Assembly (NCBI GenBank): GCA_937927885.1 | Contig: CALEZJ010000608.1 | Location: forward strand, 1-9,092 | Length of the DNA: 9,092 nucleotides | DNA from: an uncultured Paracoccaceae bacterium | Lineage (GTDB): Bacteria; Pseudomonadota; Alphaproteobacteria; Rhodobacterales; Rhodobacteraceae | Reading direction: 5' to 3' | Part shown: piece after piece, positions 1-7,100 of the stretch | Layout: every line of letters begins with the position of its first letter | Numbering within the stretch: position 1 is the stretch's first letter | Program-made: the position numbers and the translations under genes | Notes under the pieces: model-generated | Told to the model about the DNA's origin: nothing | The model's input: only the letters and a program-made list of their open reading frames with translations | Databases searched by the model: none

Positions 1-1
1 A

Positions 2-1087
2 GTGCTGGTCAATATCGGCGACAAGGTGTCCGAGGGCAGCGTGCTGATCAAGGTGGAGGCGTCCGGCGCCGCCGTGGCCGCCCCGGCCCCCGCTGCGGCG
101 GTCGCCACCCCGGCCGCGGCTCCGGCTGCTGCCGCTCCTGCCCCCGTGGCCAGCGGTGCCCGCGTCTTTGCCTCGCCGCTGGCGCGGCGGATCGCGCGGG
201 AAAAGGGGCTCGACCTGACGGCGATCAAGGGCTCGGGCCCGCATGGCCGCATCGTCAAGGCCGACGTCGAAGGTGCCAGACCGGCGCCCAAGGCTGCCGC
301 CCCTGTCGCCGCACCGGCCCCCACCCCGGTCGCCGCTGCTCCCGCCGCGCCGAAACCGGTCGATGCGAACGCCGTGATGAAACTCTACGAGGGCCGCGCC
401 TTTGACGAGGTCAAGCTCGACGGGATGCGCAAGACGGTGGCGGCGCGCCTGACCGAGGCCAAGCAGACCATCCCGCATTTCTATCTGCGCCGCTCGGTGC
501 AGTTGGACACGCTGATGGCCTTCCGCGAGCAGTTGAACGGCCAGTTGGCCGGGCGCGGTGTCAAGCTCAGCGTGAACGACTTCATCATCAAGGCCTGCGC
601 GCTGGCGCTGCAAAAGGTCCCCGCCGCGAATTCCGTCTGGGCGGGCGACCGGATGCTGCGGCTCAAACCCTCGGATGTGGCGGTGGCGGTGGCGATTGAC
701 GGCGGGCTTTTCACGCCGGTTCTGAAGGACGCGCATCTGAAATCCCTCAGCGCGCTGTCGGCGGAAATGAAGGATCTGGCCACCCGCGCCCGGTCGCGCA
801 AACTGGCCCCGCACGAATATCAGGGCGGGTCCTTTGCGATTTCCAACCTGGGCATGTTCGGGATCGAGAATTTCGATGCCGTCATCAACCCGCCGCATGG
901 CTCGATCCTTGCCGTCGGCGCAGGCATCAAGCAGCCGGTGGTCAAGGCCGACGGCAGCCTTGGCGTCGCCACGGTGATGTCGATGACGCTGTCGGTCGAT
1001 CACCGTGTCATCGATGGCGCGCTGGGGGCCGAGTTCCTGAGTGCGATCATCGAGAACCTCGAGAACCCGCTGGCCATGCTGGCCTGA
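2..1087 (+). CDS. pdhC: Pyruvate dehydrogenase complex E2, dihydrolipoamide acetyltransferase (5'-partial)
   Basis: This is the core E2 subunit of pyruvate dehydrogenase, which moves the acetyl group from lipoyl-lysine to CoA in the cytoplasm. About 361 codons are present; family members are near 430-440, so the true start and the lipoyl-lysine lie left of the window, and the GTG at position 2 is an internal Val. In order: the tail of the lipoyl domain (VNIGDKVSEGSVLIKVE, residues 3-19), an Ala/Pro linker (20-55), the peripheral subunit-binding domain that docks E1/E3 (57-91, with ASPLARRIAREKG and GSGPHGRI), a second Ala/Pro linker (92-120), and the acyltransferase core (about 134-361). The core has the catalytic signature DHRVIDGA with His334 and Asp338. 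The two linkers and single binding domain are typical of alphaproteobacterial PDH E2. The 2-oxoglutarate dehydrogenase E2 is the main alternative, but IPHFYLRRSVQLDTLMAFR and SNLGMFGIENFDAVINPPH favour the pyruvate enzyme. The stop is TGA, followed by a terminator 8 nt on. Confidence 0.95.
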   Translation: MLVNIGDKVSEGSVLIKVEASGAAVAAPAPAAAVATPAAAPAAAAPAPVASGARVFASPLARRIAREKGLDLTAIKGSGPHGRIVKADVEGARPAPKAAAPVAAPAPTPVAAAPAAPKPVDANAVMKLYEGRAFDEVKLDGMRKTVAARLTEAKQTIPHFYLRRSVQLDTLMAFREQLNGQLAGRGVKLSVNDFIIKACALALQKVPAANSVWAGDRMLRLKPSDVAVAVAIDGGLFTPVLKDAHLKSLSALSAEMKDLATRARSRKLAPHEYQGGSFAISNLGMFGIENFDAVINPPHGSILAVGAGIKQPVVKADGSLGVATVMSMTLSVDHRVIDGALGAEFLSAIIENLENPLAMLA

Positions 1088-1094
1088 CAGCCAG

Positions 1095-1122
1095 AAGGGG
1101 CGCCCGCCGCGCCCCTTTCATC
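1095..1122 (+). terminator. Rho-independent terminator of pdhC
   Basis: A 9-bp GC-rich stem (1095-1103, AAGGGGCGC, pairing with 1109-1117, GCGCCCCTT) has a 5-nt loop and is followed by TCATCTTG. It begins 8 nt after the pdhC stop. The tail is only moderately T-rich, so the terminator is probable rather than certain. Read on the minus strand the hairpin is followed by CTGGCT, so it looks poor as a terminator for the converging gene. Confidence 0.7.
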
Positions 1123-1162
1123 TTGCCTTAAATACTCACGGGGTTTCCAAAGGGGGGCCCCT

Positions 1163-1195
1163 ATTGGTGCGCCATTGGTCCGAGCACCAATGGCG
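1163..1195. other. Two overlapping, mutually exclusive hairpins in the convergent intergenic region
   Basis: CGCCATTGGT (1170-1179) pairs perfectly with ACCAATGGCG (1186-1195) across a 6-nt loop. A second possible stem uses ATTGGTGC (1163-1170) with GCACCAAT (1184-1191). Both stems compete for the same ACCAAT, because ATTGGT occurs twice on the left. A GGGGCCCC palindrome lies just before (1154-1161). The region sits between the 3' ends of pdhC and the convergent phosphatidyltransferase gene, so a role in 3'-end formation or RNA stability is possible, but no T-tract follows on either strand. Function is unknown. Confidence 0.5.
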
Positions 1196-1212
1196 GCGGT
1201 GCCGAGCAGCCC

Positions 1213-1241
1213 CCCCAACTCTACCCCAACTCTACCCCAAC
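1213..1241. repeat. 11-bp tandem repeat spanning the end of the phosphatidyltransferase gene
   Basis: The unit CCCCAACTCTA occurs at 1213-1223 and 1224-1234 and begins a third copy (CCCCAAC, 1235-1241). The TAG stop of the minus-strand gene is in the second copy (1232-1234); the equivalent triplet in the first copy lies 11 nt further on and out of frame. It looks like a replication-slippage duplication at the 3' end, which probably left the protein end unchanged. Confidence 0.75.
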
Positions 1242-1849
1242 GCGCCCAACACCCGCCGGGCGCGCAGCACCACGGTCAGCGCGGTTCCCGCCGCGATCAG
1301 CGCCAGCACCGGCACCAGCACCCAGACCCCCGCCCAGGCCGCCACCAGCGCGCCCAGCGTCAGCGCCGCCATGCGGTGCTGTTTGGCCATCGGGCCGCCA
1401 AAGTCCGGGGTAAGTCCCTCGGCCCGGCCGAATTCGCGGACCCAGGCGGTGCACAGGGCCAGCACCGCCACCCCCAGCCCCAGCGCGGGCCGACCCGCCG
1501 CCAGCCCGGCGCCCCAAAAGAGCAGCGCATCGGAAACCCGGTCCGGCGCCTCGTTCCAGAAGGCGCCCGAGGGGGTGGCCCTGCCGCCTTCGACCGCGAC
1601 CATCCCGTCGAAAAGATTGCACAAAAGCCGCGCCTGGATCGCCAGAGCCGCCAGCATCAAGGCCAGGGATCCGGTGATCGGCCCCAGAAACGGCGTGCCG
1701 ACAAAGGCCCCGCACCCCAGCGCCGCCCAGCCCGTCGAGGCCCGGGACAGCGCGTTCGGCGTGACGCCCCGGCGCGCCAGGGCGGCGGCGATCGACTGCA
1801 TCAGCGCCAGCCGACGCACGGCCAGCGGGCGGCGGTTTTCCCTATCCAT
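1232..1849 (-). CDS. CDP-alcohol phosphatidyltransferase family protein (YnbA-like)
   Basis: This predicted inner-membrane enzyme of 205 residues would transfer a phosphatidyl group from CDP-diacylglycerol to an unknown alcohol. I start it at the ATG at 1849 because GGAGG lies 5 nt upstream; the frame is open further upstream but there it overlaps the preceding gene in another frame. The family motif is at residues 78-107: N78-LF-D81-G82-x2-A85-V86-x8-G95-x3-N99-x3-D103. Compared with the classic D-x2-DG-x2-AR-x8-G-x3-D-x3-D, the first and third Asp are Asn and the Arg is Val. The two Asn are, from memory, shared by E. coli YnbA, which points to that clade rather than to PgsA or PssA. Hydrophobic segments lie at about 40-78, 108-137 and 161-196. 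The gene follows the CDP-diglyceride synthase-like gene by 1 nt, as in ynbB/ynbA. The substrate cannot be told from sequence. Confidence 0.85.
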   Translation of the reverse strand: MDRENRRPLAVRRLALMQSIAAALARRGVTPNALSRASTGWAALGCGAFVGTPFLGPITGSLALMLAALAIQARLLCNLFDGMVAVEGGRATPSGAFWNEAPDRVSDALLFWGAGLAAGRPALGLGVAVLALCTAWVREFGRAEGLTPDFGGPMAKQHRMAALTLGALVAAWAGVWVLVPVLALIAAGTALTVVLRARRVLGALG

Positions 1850-1854
1850 GTCAG

Positions 1855-1859
1855 CCTCC
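1855..1859 (-). promoter_or_regulatory. Shine-Dalgarno site that sets the phosphatidyltransferase start
   Basis: Read on the minus strand, GGAGG stands 5 nt before the ATG at 1849. It lies inside the last codons of the upstream CDP-diglyceride synthase-like frame (stop at 1851-1853), an arrangement typical of translational coupling. It supports the 205-residue form over the longer open frame. Confidence 0.75.
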
Positions 1860-2048
1860 GAAAGCCTGTGCCAGGTGAAAGGCCAGCGGCGCCGACAGCA
1901 CCAGACTGTCCAACCTATCCAGAAACCCGCCATGCCCGGCGATGACATTGCCCCAGTCCTTGACGCCCCGGTCGCGCTTGACCGCCGACAGGATCAGCCC
2001 GCCCAGCGTGCCCGCCAGCGTCGCGACCAGCGCCAGCAGCGCCGCCTG

Positions 2049-2051
2049 TCA
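2049..2051 (-). other. In-frame UGA codon inside the CDP-diglyceride synthase-like gene
   Basis: The minus strand reads ACC CCC TTT GCC CTC TGA CAG GCG GCG (T P F A L stop Q A A), and the same frame resumes with good family sequence. From memory, homologs often carry Trp or Leu here (TPF-x-x-W-QA type), so TGG to TGA is the simplest origin. No obvious selenocysteine-type stem-loop was recognised directly after it. Confidence 0.85.
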
Positions 2052-2904
2052 GAGGGCAAAGGGGGTAAAGGCGGCCAGCGCCGCCCCCAGCGCCACCGCC
2101 GAGGCCGTGCCGCCCAGAAAGCCCTCCCAGGTTTTCGAGGGCGACAGCACCGGTGCCAGAGGGCGGCGCCCGAAGAGCTTGCCCCAGATGTATTGCGCCA
2201 CATCACCCGCCTGCACCACCAGCACCAGCCAGGCCACCAGCAGCACCCCAACCGCCGCGCCGCCCGCAAAAGGCAAGAGCGCCAGCGCGGGCAGATGGGC
2301 CAGCCCGTAAAGGCACAGCATCATCCCCCAGAAGGCGGCGCCGACGCGGGCGGTGAACCCCTCGGCCCCGCCCCGCCAGGCGAAGATGGCGGGCAGGACG
2401 ACCAGCCCTCCCAGCGGCAGCGCCAGCGCCTGCACGTCGGTCAGGCCCAGAAACACGGCACCGAACTGCACCGGCAGCGCCAAACCGAACAGCGCCAGCG
2501 CCAGCACGGGGTCGAACCGCCCGGGCAGGGTCGCGGACAGGAACTCGCGCAGCGCCAGCCCCGACAGGCCGGCAGAAAGCACCAGCACCCCGGCAGGCCC
2601 GGCCGAAAAGGCCAGGGCCAGCAGCGCCACCATCACCCACCAGGCAAGGATGCGCGCGCAGAGATTGGCCACCAGCGGGTCGGCAGGTCCTCGACGCAGG
2701 CGAAAGGCCAGGGCGATGGCGCTGGCCAGCACCAGAAAGGCCAGCACACCGCCGACGAGGGAAAGCAGTGCGGCCGGGACGCTCATGCGCGGCCTCGCTG
2801 GGGCGAGCGGGGGGACAAGGGGAAGCTCCTGACCGAAGGGCCGCGTAGCGCGGCGGGGAATGAGGCTGGGTCGCGCCGGGTCAGGCCAGGGTTCAATCAG
2901 GCCG

Positions 2905-2941
2905 CAGAAAAGGCCCGGCACCTGTGCGGGGCCGGGCCTTT
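2905..2941 (-). terminator. Rho-independent terminator downstream of cysE
   Basis: On the minus strand, AAAGGCCCGGC (2941-2931) pairs with GCCGGGCCTTT (2919-2909) as an 11-bp stem with an 11-nt loop and runs into TCTG, giving a short TTTT tract. A second, shorter GC hairpin without a T-tract lies nearer the cysE stop (2957-2964 with 2970-2977). This is the first good minus-strand terminator seen after the GTA genes, and it separates cysE from the phospholipid genes. The rest of 2787-2988 shows no clear promoter. Confidence 0.8.
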
Positions 2942-2988
2942 GGATTGCGTCATGGCGCCGCGCCATCACGGCGCGGCCCATCGGCGGG

Positions 2989-3792
2989 TCAATCGACCAG
3001 ACGGTGATCCATGGACAGCGCGGGTTGCGGGCAGCCGGCCTCGCCGACGATGCGCGCGGGCACGCCGGCCCCGGTCTTGCAGCAAGGCACATCCGCCAGC
3101 ACGACCGAGCCCGCCGCGATGCGGCTGTTCGCGCCGACCGTGATATTCCCCAGCACCTTGGCGCCGGCACCGATCAGGACACCGTCACCGATCTTCGGAT
3201 GACGGTCCCCGTCCTCCTTGCCGGTGCCGCCCAGCGTCACCGAATGCAGCATCGACACATTGTCGCCCACGACGGCGGTTTCACCGATGACGATGGAATG
3301 CGCGTGGTCGATCATGATCCCCTTGCCGATGCGCGCTGCGGGGTGGATGTCGACGCCGAACATCTCGGAAATGCGCATCTGCACGAACAGCGCCATGTCG
3401 CGCCGCCCGGTCACCCACAGCCAGTGCCCGACCCGGTAGGCCTGCACCGCCTGATAGCCCTTGAAATACATCAGGGGCTGCAGATAGCGGTGGCAGGCCG
3501 GATCGCGGTCATGCACGGCGACGATGTCGGCGCGCGCGGCCTCGCCCAGCAGGGGTTCGGTGGCATAGGCGGTTTCGGCGATCTCGCGCAGGATCTGCTC
3601 GCTGATTTCCGCCGACGACAATTTCAGCGCAAAGCGGTAGGCCAGCGCGCGTTCCATCGTCGGATGGTGCAGGAGGTTGTTGTGCATGACACCGCCCAGA
3701 AGCGGCTCGTCGCGCACGACCTTCAGCGCCTCGTCACAGATGCGGCGCCAGACCGGATCGAGCGTTGTCAGACGGGCTTTGGCCTCGGGCAT
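2989..3792 (-). CDS. cysE: Serine O-acetyltransferase
   Basis: CysE makes O-acetylserine from serine and acetyl-CoA, the first step of cysteine synthesis, in the cytoplasm. I place the start at the ATG at 3792 (MPEAKARL, 267 residues) because the upstream GTG (3804) is part of its ribosome site, GTGAGGTG. An alpha-helical N-terminal domain (about 5-140) is followed by the hexapeptide-repeat left-handed beta helix (about 145-250). Asp148 (FGVDIHP), Asp162-His163 (IMIDHAHS) and His198 (DRHPK) match the E. coli catalytic residues Asp143, Asp157-His158 and His193 with a constant offset of five. VTLGGTGK (185-192) and GAGVPARIVG (241-250) are also diagnostic. The C-terminus is HRLVD, without the final Ile that docks into CysK in E. 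coli, so cysteine-synthase complex formation may differ. It lies 41 bp after the DUF7742-like gene with no terminator between; its own terminator is at 2905-2941. I recall cysE next to the GTA cluster as common in Rhodobacterales. Confidence 0.96.
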   Translation of the reverse strand: MPEAKARLTTLDPVWRRICDEALKVVRDEPLLGGVMHNNLLHHPTMERALAYRFALKLSSAEISEQILREIAETAYATEPLLGEAARADIVAVHDRDPACHRYLQPLMYFKGYQAVQAYRVGHWLWVTGRRDMALFVQMRISEMFGVDIHPAARIGKGIMIDHAHSIVIGETAVVGDNVSMLHSVTLGGTGKEDGDRHPKIGDGVLIGAGAKVLGNITVGANSRIAAGSVVLADVPCCKTGAGVPARIVGEAGCPQPALSMDHRLVD

Positions 3793-3833
3793 GGCGCACC
3801 TCACGGGAATGTCAGAGGCCCAAGATAATCCTT

Positions 3834-4142
3834 TCAGCCGGTTTTTCCAGCCCCGGCCACGCGCGCCGCGCCATGGCGAACCAGCGCCTCGGCGGCCAGG
3901 GCGAGGCAGGCCAGATAGTCGCGATCACCGGGCGGCGGGTTCGCCCCCGGATGCGCGAGAGCGGCGGCCAGAAGCGTGCCATTGCCGTAAGCCGGATGCA
4001 GCCGACCGCCGTCGCGGCGCAGGCGGTCGGCAGCCTCGGCACGGGCGATCAGCGCCGCCATCGCCGCCGCGCGCTGCGCCTCGGGCTGGGCCAGAAGCAC
4101 GCGCGCGGCGGCGGCAAGGTCGGTCAGGGTGACCGGGCGCAT
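3834..4142 (-). CDS. Small hypothetical protein, DUF7742-like, downstream of GTA g15
   Basis: This is a 102-residue protein of unknown function. It starts at the ATG at 4142, 2 nt after the g15 stop, with no Shine-Dalgarno site, so translation is probably coupled to g15. It is Ala/Arg-rich and mostly helical: one helix at about 5-45 (VTLTDLAAAARVLLAQPEA, then ARAEAADRLRR), a turn with HPAYGNGTLLAAAL (49-62), and a second helical part, DRDYLACLALAAEALVRHG (73-91). No signal peptide or membrane segment is evident. The pattern (short helical protein with 'HP.yGnGsL..A' and 'D.dYl.cl..v..aL') resembles the DUF7742 family as I remember it, which sits beside GTA genes in Rhodobacteraceae; I could not check this. 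It could be a GTA accessory factor or simply a linked housekeeping gene. Longer open frames starting at 4170 or 4373 overlap g15 and are rejected. Confidence 0.75.
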   Translation of the reverse strand: MRPVTLTDLAAAARVLLAQPEAQRAAAMAALIARAEAADRLRRDGGRLHPAYGNGTLLAAALAHPGANPPPGDRDYLACLALAAEALVRHGAARVAGAGKTG

Positions 4143-4144
4143 GG

Positions 4145-7100
4145 TCAGGCGGCGACATCGGCCAGGGCATAGAGCCCGGGGCCGAAGCTGCCCGAGACCT
4201 GCGCCACCTCGATGCGGAAGGGACCCGTCACCCCGTCCGCGACCTGCATGGCGCCGGAATAGCTCCAGCTTCGGGCCGACTGGGTGACCTCGCGCACGAT
4301 GGCGCCCGCGTGGCGCACGCGGATGTGCCAGCTTTCGCTTTCCTCGTTCAGGGGCACGTCGGGTGCCTCCCACCCATCGCCGCCCGTGCGGGTGCGGCGG
4401 ATCCAGGTGACCGACAGGGCCGCGCCGGGGGTGGCGCGCGTGGCGGTCAGATGCGCCGGGGCATAGGGGCGCAGGCCGATCCCGCGGAAGGAATCGGTCA
4501 GTTCGGTATAGACCGGGTTGTCATAGGTCAGCGCCGCCGGGCCGATGCGCCAGCGCCGCGCGACGCCGCGCGCCGAGGCGGGCAGGTCGACCTGCGCGGG
4601 CGCGCCGTCCAGGAGCACCACCAGCGCGCCCGGTGCCCAGGCATCGGGGATCAGGGGCTCGGTCCCGAACTGGCCACGCAAAAGGCCCGAGAGGCGCCAG
4701 ACCCGCGGCTCGATCAGTTCGGCCTCGGCGAATTGCACCAGTTCCCAATCCGCCCCGACACCGATCGCGGCCAGATTGGCTCCGTCGAGTAGCGCCCCGG
4801 CATCCGCCGAGGCCAGAACCGAACCCGCCGGAAAGATCACCTCGACCCCCGCGCCGCGCTGGAGGAGGGACGCAGTCGCGCGAAACAGCGGCGTGCGGGT
4901 CTGGCCGATGCTGGCGCGCAGGCCCAATGTGCTGTTCAAGGCAAAGCTGCCACCGCTGGCGGGCGCGTCATAGACCGCCACCGCCCCGGGCCAGGGCCGC
5001 CCGGTCACCGCCAGATGCGGCGCCTGGGGCAGTTCGTCACCGCGCATCAGCGGCAGGTCCAGAAACACCGGCACCACCGGCACCAGCGCCGCCACCCGGC
5101 CCGACACCGGCATGTCGTCCGACGGATCGCGGTGACGATAGAGGCCGGGCTCGATGCGCACCGCCTCGCAGTCGCGCGCGCCGGTCATCTCCATCCGGTC
5201 GATGCGGTAGAGCCGCTCGCGCAGGCCGACCACGTCGCCCACCTTCAGATCCGTGGACATCGGCAGCGCAAAGCGCGCCGTGTCGCGGGCGATGCGCGAT
5301 TCGGTCAGCCAGCGCTTGACCGCCGTGCGCGCCTCGCCGCGCGTCAGGGCCAGAGGCATCTCGGTCTCGGCGGTGTCGCCGCCAGCGTCCTCGGGGTGGA
5401 CAGCCTCGGCAGCGCGGACCTCGAACGAGCCCTCGGCCTCGACATAGGTCAGCCGGAGTCGGCCGGCGGTTTCGGGATCGGGGGCGCGGGCGGTTTCCAG
5501 CGTGCCCGCATCGCGCGCGACCAGCGTGGTGGGGTCCAGTTCCACCGCATCGCGCCCGTCGCGCATGCGAAACACCAGAATGCCGTCCCTCTCGACCGCC
5601 TCGAAGCCATGCGCCAGCATCAGGGGTTGCAGCGCCGCCCGGCCGCTGGCGGTCGAGGCCACGCTGTAGCCGCGCACGACGCCGTAAAGGCGGCTGACGT
5701 CAAACGAGGTGATCCCGGCCATGTCGCAGATTTCCGCGACCACCGCCGCAAGGGGCTGCGCCGCCGCGCGCCCGGTCAGCCAGTGCCCGGTCAGCCAGTT
5801 GGCGCTGTCGGACCACACATCGTTCTGCGCCGGAAAGGCGGGCCAGGGCCGCGCGTCCCAGGCCCAGACATTGCTGCGCGACCAGTCCAGCATCCGCCCG
5901 CCGTAGAGGGGCGAGACCGGGTTGTTCGCCGGGTCGGTCCAGAAGTCATGCATGGCGCGCAGATATTGCATCTGGATCAGATCGTCGCGCGCCCCGGTGG
6001 AGTAATAGGGCGCAAAGGATTCCGACGATTTCGGATCGAGGAACACATTGGGCTGGTTCGCCCCCTTTTCCACCGCCGGGCAGCCGTATTCGGTGAACCA
6101 CACCGGTTTCGAGCGCGGCACCCATTCGGTCGGTTCGGCGACCTGCACGCCCTCGATGCGGTCGGTGTGGAAATTCTCCCACCAGCCGCGCAGGTCCTTG
6201 TAGCGCCAGAACCAGGGTTCGCCCTGATCGTCGGTGATCGGCGTGCGGCGCTGCACGTCGCGGCCCTGGGCATTGTCGTAGTACCAGTCAAACCCCTCGC
6301 CGCCCGCGACATTGCCCTTCAGATACGCAAGGTCATAGGTCGAGCGCCATCCAGCCTGGTGATCGCGGTGTTCCTCGCCCTCGCGCCAGTCGGCGAGCGG
6401 CATGTAATTGTCGATGCCGATCACGTCGAGATCGGGGTCGGACCACAGCGCGTCGAGGTGGAAGTATTTGGTGCCGCCGCCCGCGTCATAGCCGAAATAC
6501 TCGCTCCAGTCGGCGGCGTAGACCAGCTTGACATCGGGGCCCAGCAGGGCGCGCACCTCGCGCAGCAGGTCGATCATCCGGGCCACGGCGGGGAAGGTAT
6601 CGCCGGCACCCCGGATCTGGGTCAGGCTGCGCATCTCCGAGCCGATGCAGAAGGCCTCGACCCCCTCGGACGCCGCGCAGAGCGCGGCGTTGTGCAGGAT
6701 GAAGCGGCGATAGGACCACTCGTCGGGGCCGGAATAGCTGACCTGCCCCGCCGAAACGCTGAAATCGCTGGCCGAGGCGGTGCCGAAGAACGCCGCCACC
6801 TGCGCGCTGGCGGCGGCGCTGCGGTCCGGGGTGCCGGGGCGCCCCGGTGCCACCGACAGGGTGATCCGCCCGCGCCAGGGCAGGACCGGCTGGGTTTCGG
6901 CGCTGCTCCAGGGATCGGGCAGGGTGTTGCCGGGCAGTTGCTCCATCAAGAGGAAGGGATAATAGACCACCGCCTGCCCCGCCGCGCGCAGGGCCGCGAT
7001 GGCCTGCAGGATCGAGGTATCCGACGGCGTGCCGCCATAAACCGGCGCATCGTTGACGCGCGCCACGGTCTGGGCGGTGGCGCGGGTCAGACCGGCGACG

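Larger units (their letters stand above)
1851..2786 (-). pseudogene. Phosphatidate cytidylyltransferase (CdsA/YnbB-like), interrupted by one in-frame UGA
   Basis: The intact protein would be a polytopic membrane enzyme making CDP-diacylglycerol from CTP and phosphatidate. From the ATG at 2786 (MSVPAALLSL) the frame encodes 245 residues, meets TGA at 2049-2051, then stays open without any shift for 65 more codons to a TGA at 1851-1853. The 311-codon total fits E. coli YnbB (about 298). Before the UGA: several membrane segments (about 5-30, 45-75, 92-136, 152-196), then GDVAQYIWGKLFGRR (194-208) and SPSKTWEG (215-222). After it: the complete CDP-diglyceride synthase signature, SAVKRDRGVKDWG followed by GHGGFLDRLD (267-293). 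The truncated 245-residue product (2049-2786) would lack the signature and be inactive. Possible explanations are a recent point mutation (TGG to TGA is one change), a sequence error, or UGA readthrough. The start is chosen by length and content; its upstream ribosome site (GCGAGG) is weak. The family call is firm; whether it is a true pseudogene is open. Confidence 0.8.

Noticed and set aside
1850..1948. N-terminal extension of the phosphatidyltransferase to 1948
   Set aside because: It overlaps the signature region of the upstream gene in another frame. GGAGG at 1855-1859 points to the ATG at 1849.
2049..2051. Selenocysteine codon
   Set aside because: The UGA position in the family is normally a hydrophobic or Trp residue, not a redox Cys, and I recognise no SECIS-type hairpin directly after it.
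2841..2853. Small hairpin CCGCG-TAG-CGCGG upstream of the CDP-diglyceride synthase-like gene
   Set aside because: A 5-bp stem with a 3-nt loop is expected by chance in DNA this GC-rich.
1041..3143. 700-codon plus-strand open frame across the phospholipid genes
   Set aside because: It starts inside pdhC and is rich in Arg, Gln, Pro and His without recognisable motifs. The minus strand carries clear membrane-enzyme motifs over the same stretch.
2787..3170. N-terminal extension of the CDP-diglyceride synthase-like frame to 3170
   Set aside because: The extension overlaps cysE and its terminator and has no membrane or family sequence. The ATG at 2786 gives the expected length.
3793..3804. GTG start for cysE at 3804
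   Set aside because: The GTG is part of GTGAGGTG, which serves as the ribosome site for the ATG at 3792.
2860..3828. 322-codon plus-strand open frame opposite cysE
   Set aside because: It is an antisense shadow of cysE, whose catalytic residues and hexapeptide repeats are unmistakable.
3793..3833. Promoter for cysE around the GATTAT at about 3825-3830 (minus strand)
   Set aside because: No matching -35 element stands at a suitable distance, so the match to a -10 box is not enough to call.
4143..4373. N-terminal extension of the small DUF7742-like gene to 4170 or 4373
   Set aside because: The extra residues lie within g15 coding sequence in another frame and are Arg/Gly-rich shadow sequence. 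The ATG at 4142 fits directly after the g15 stop.
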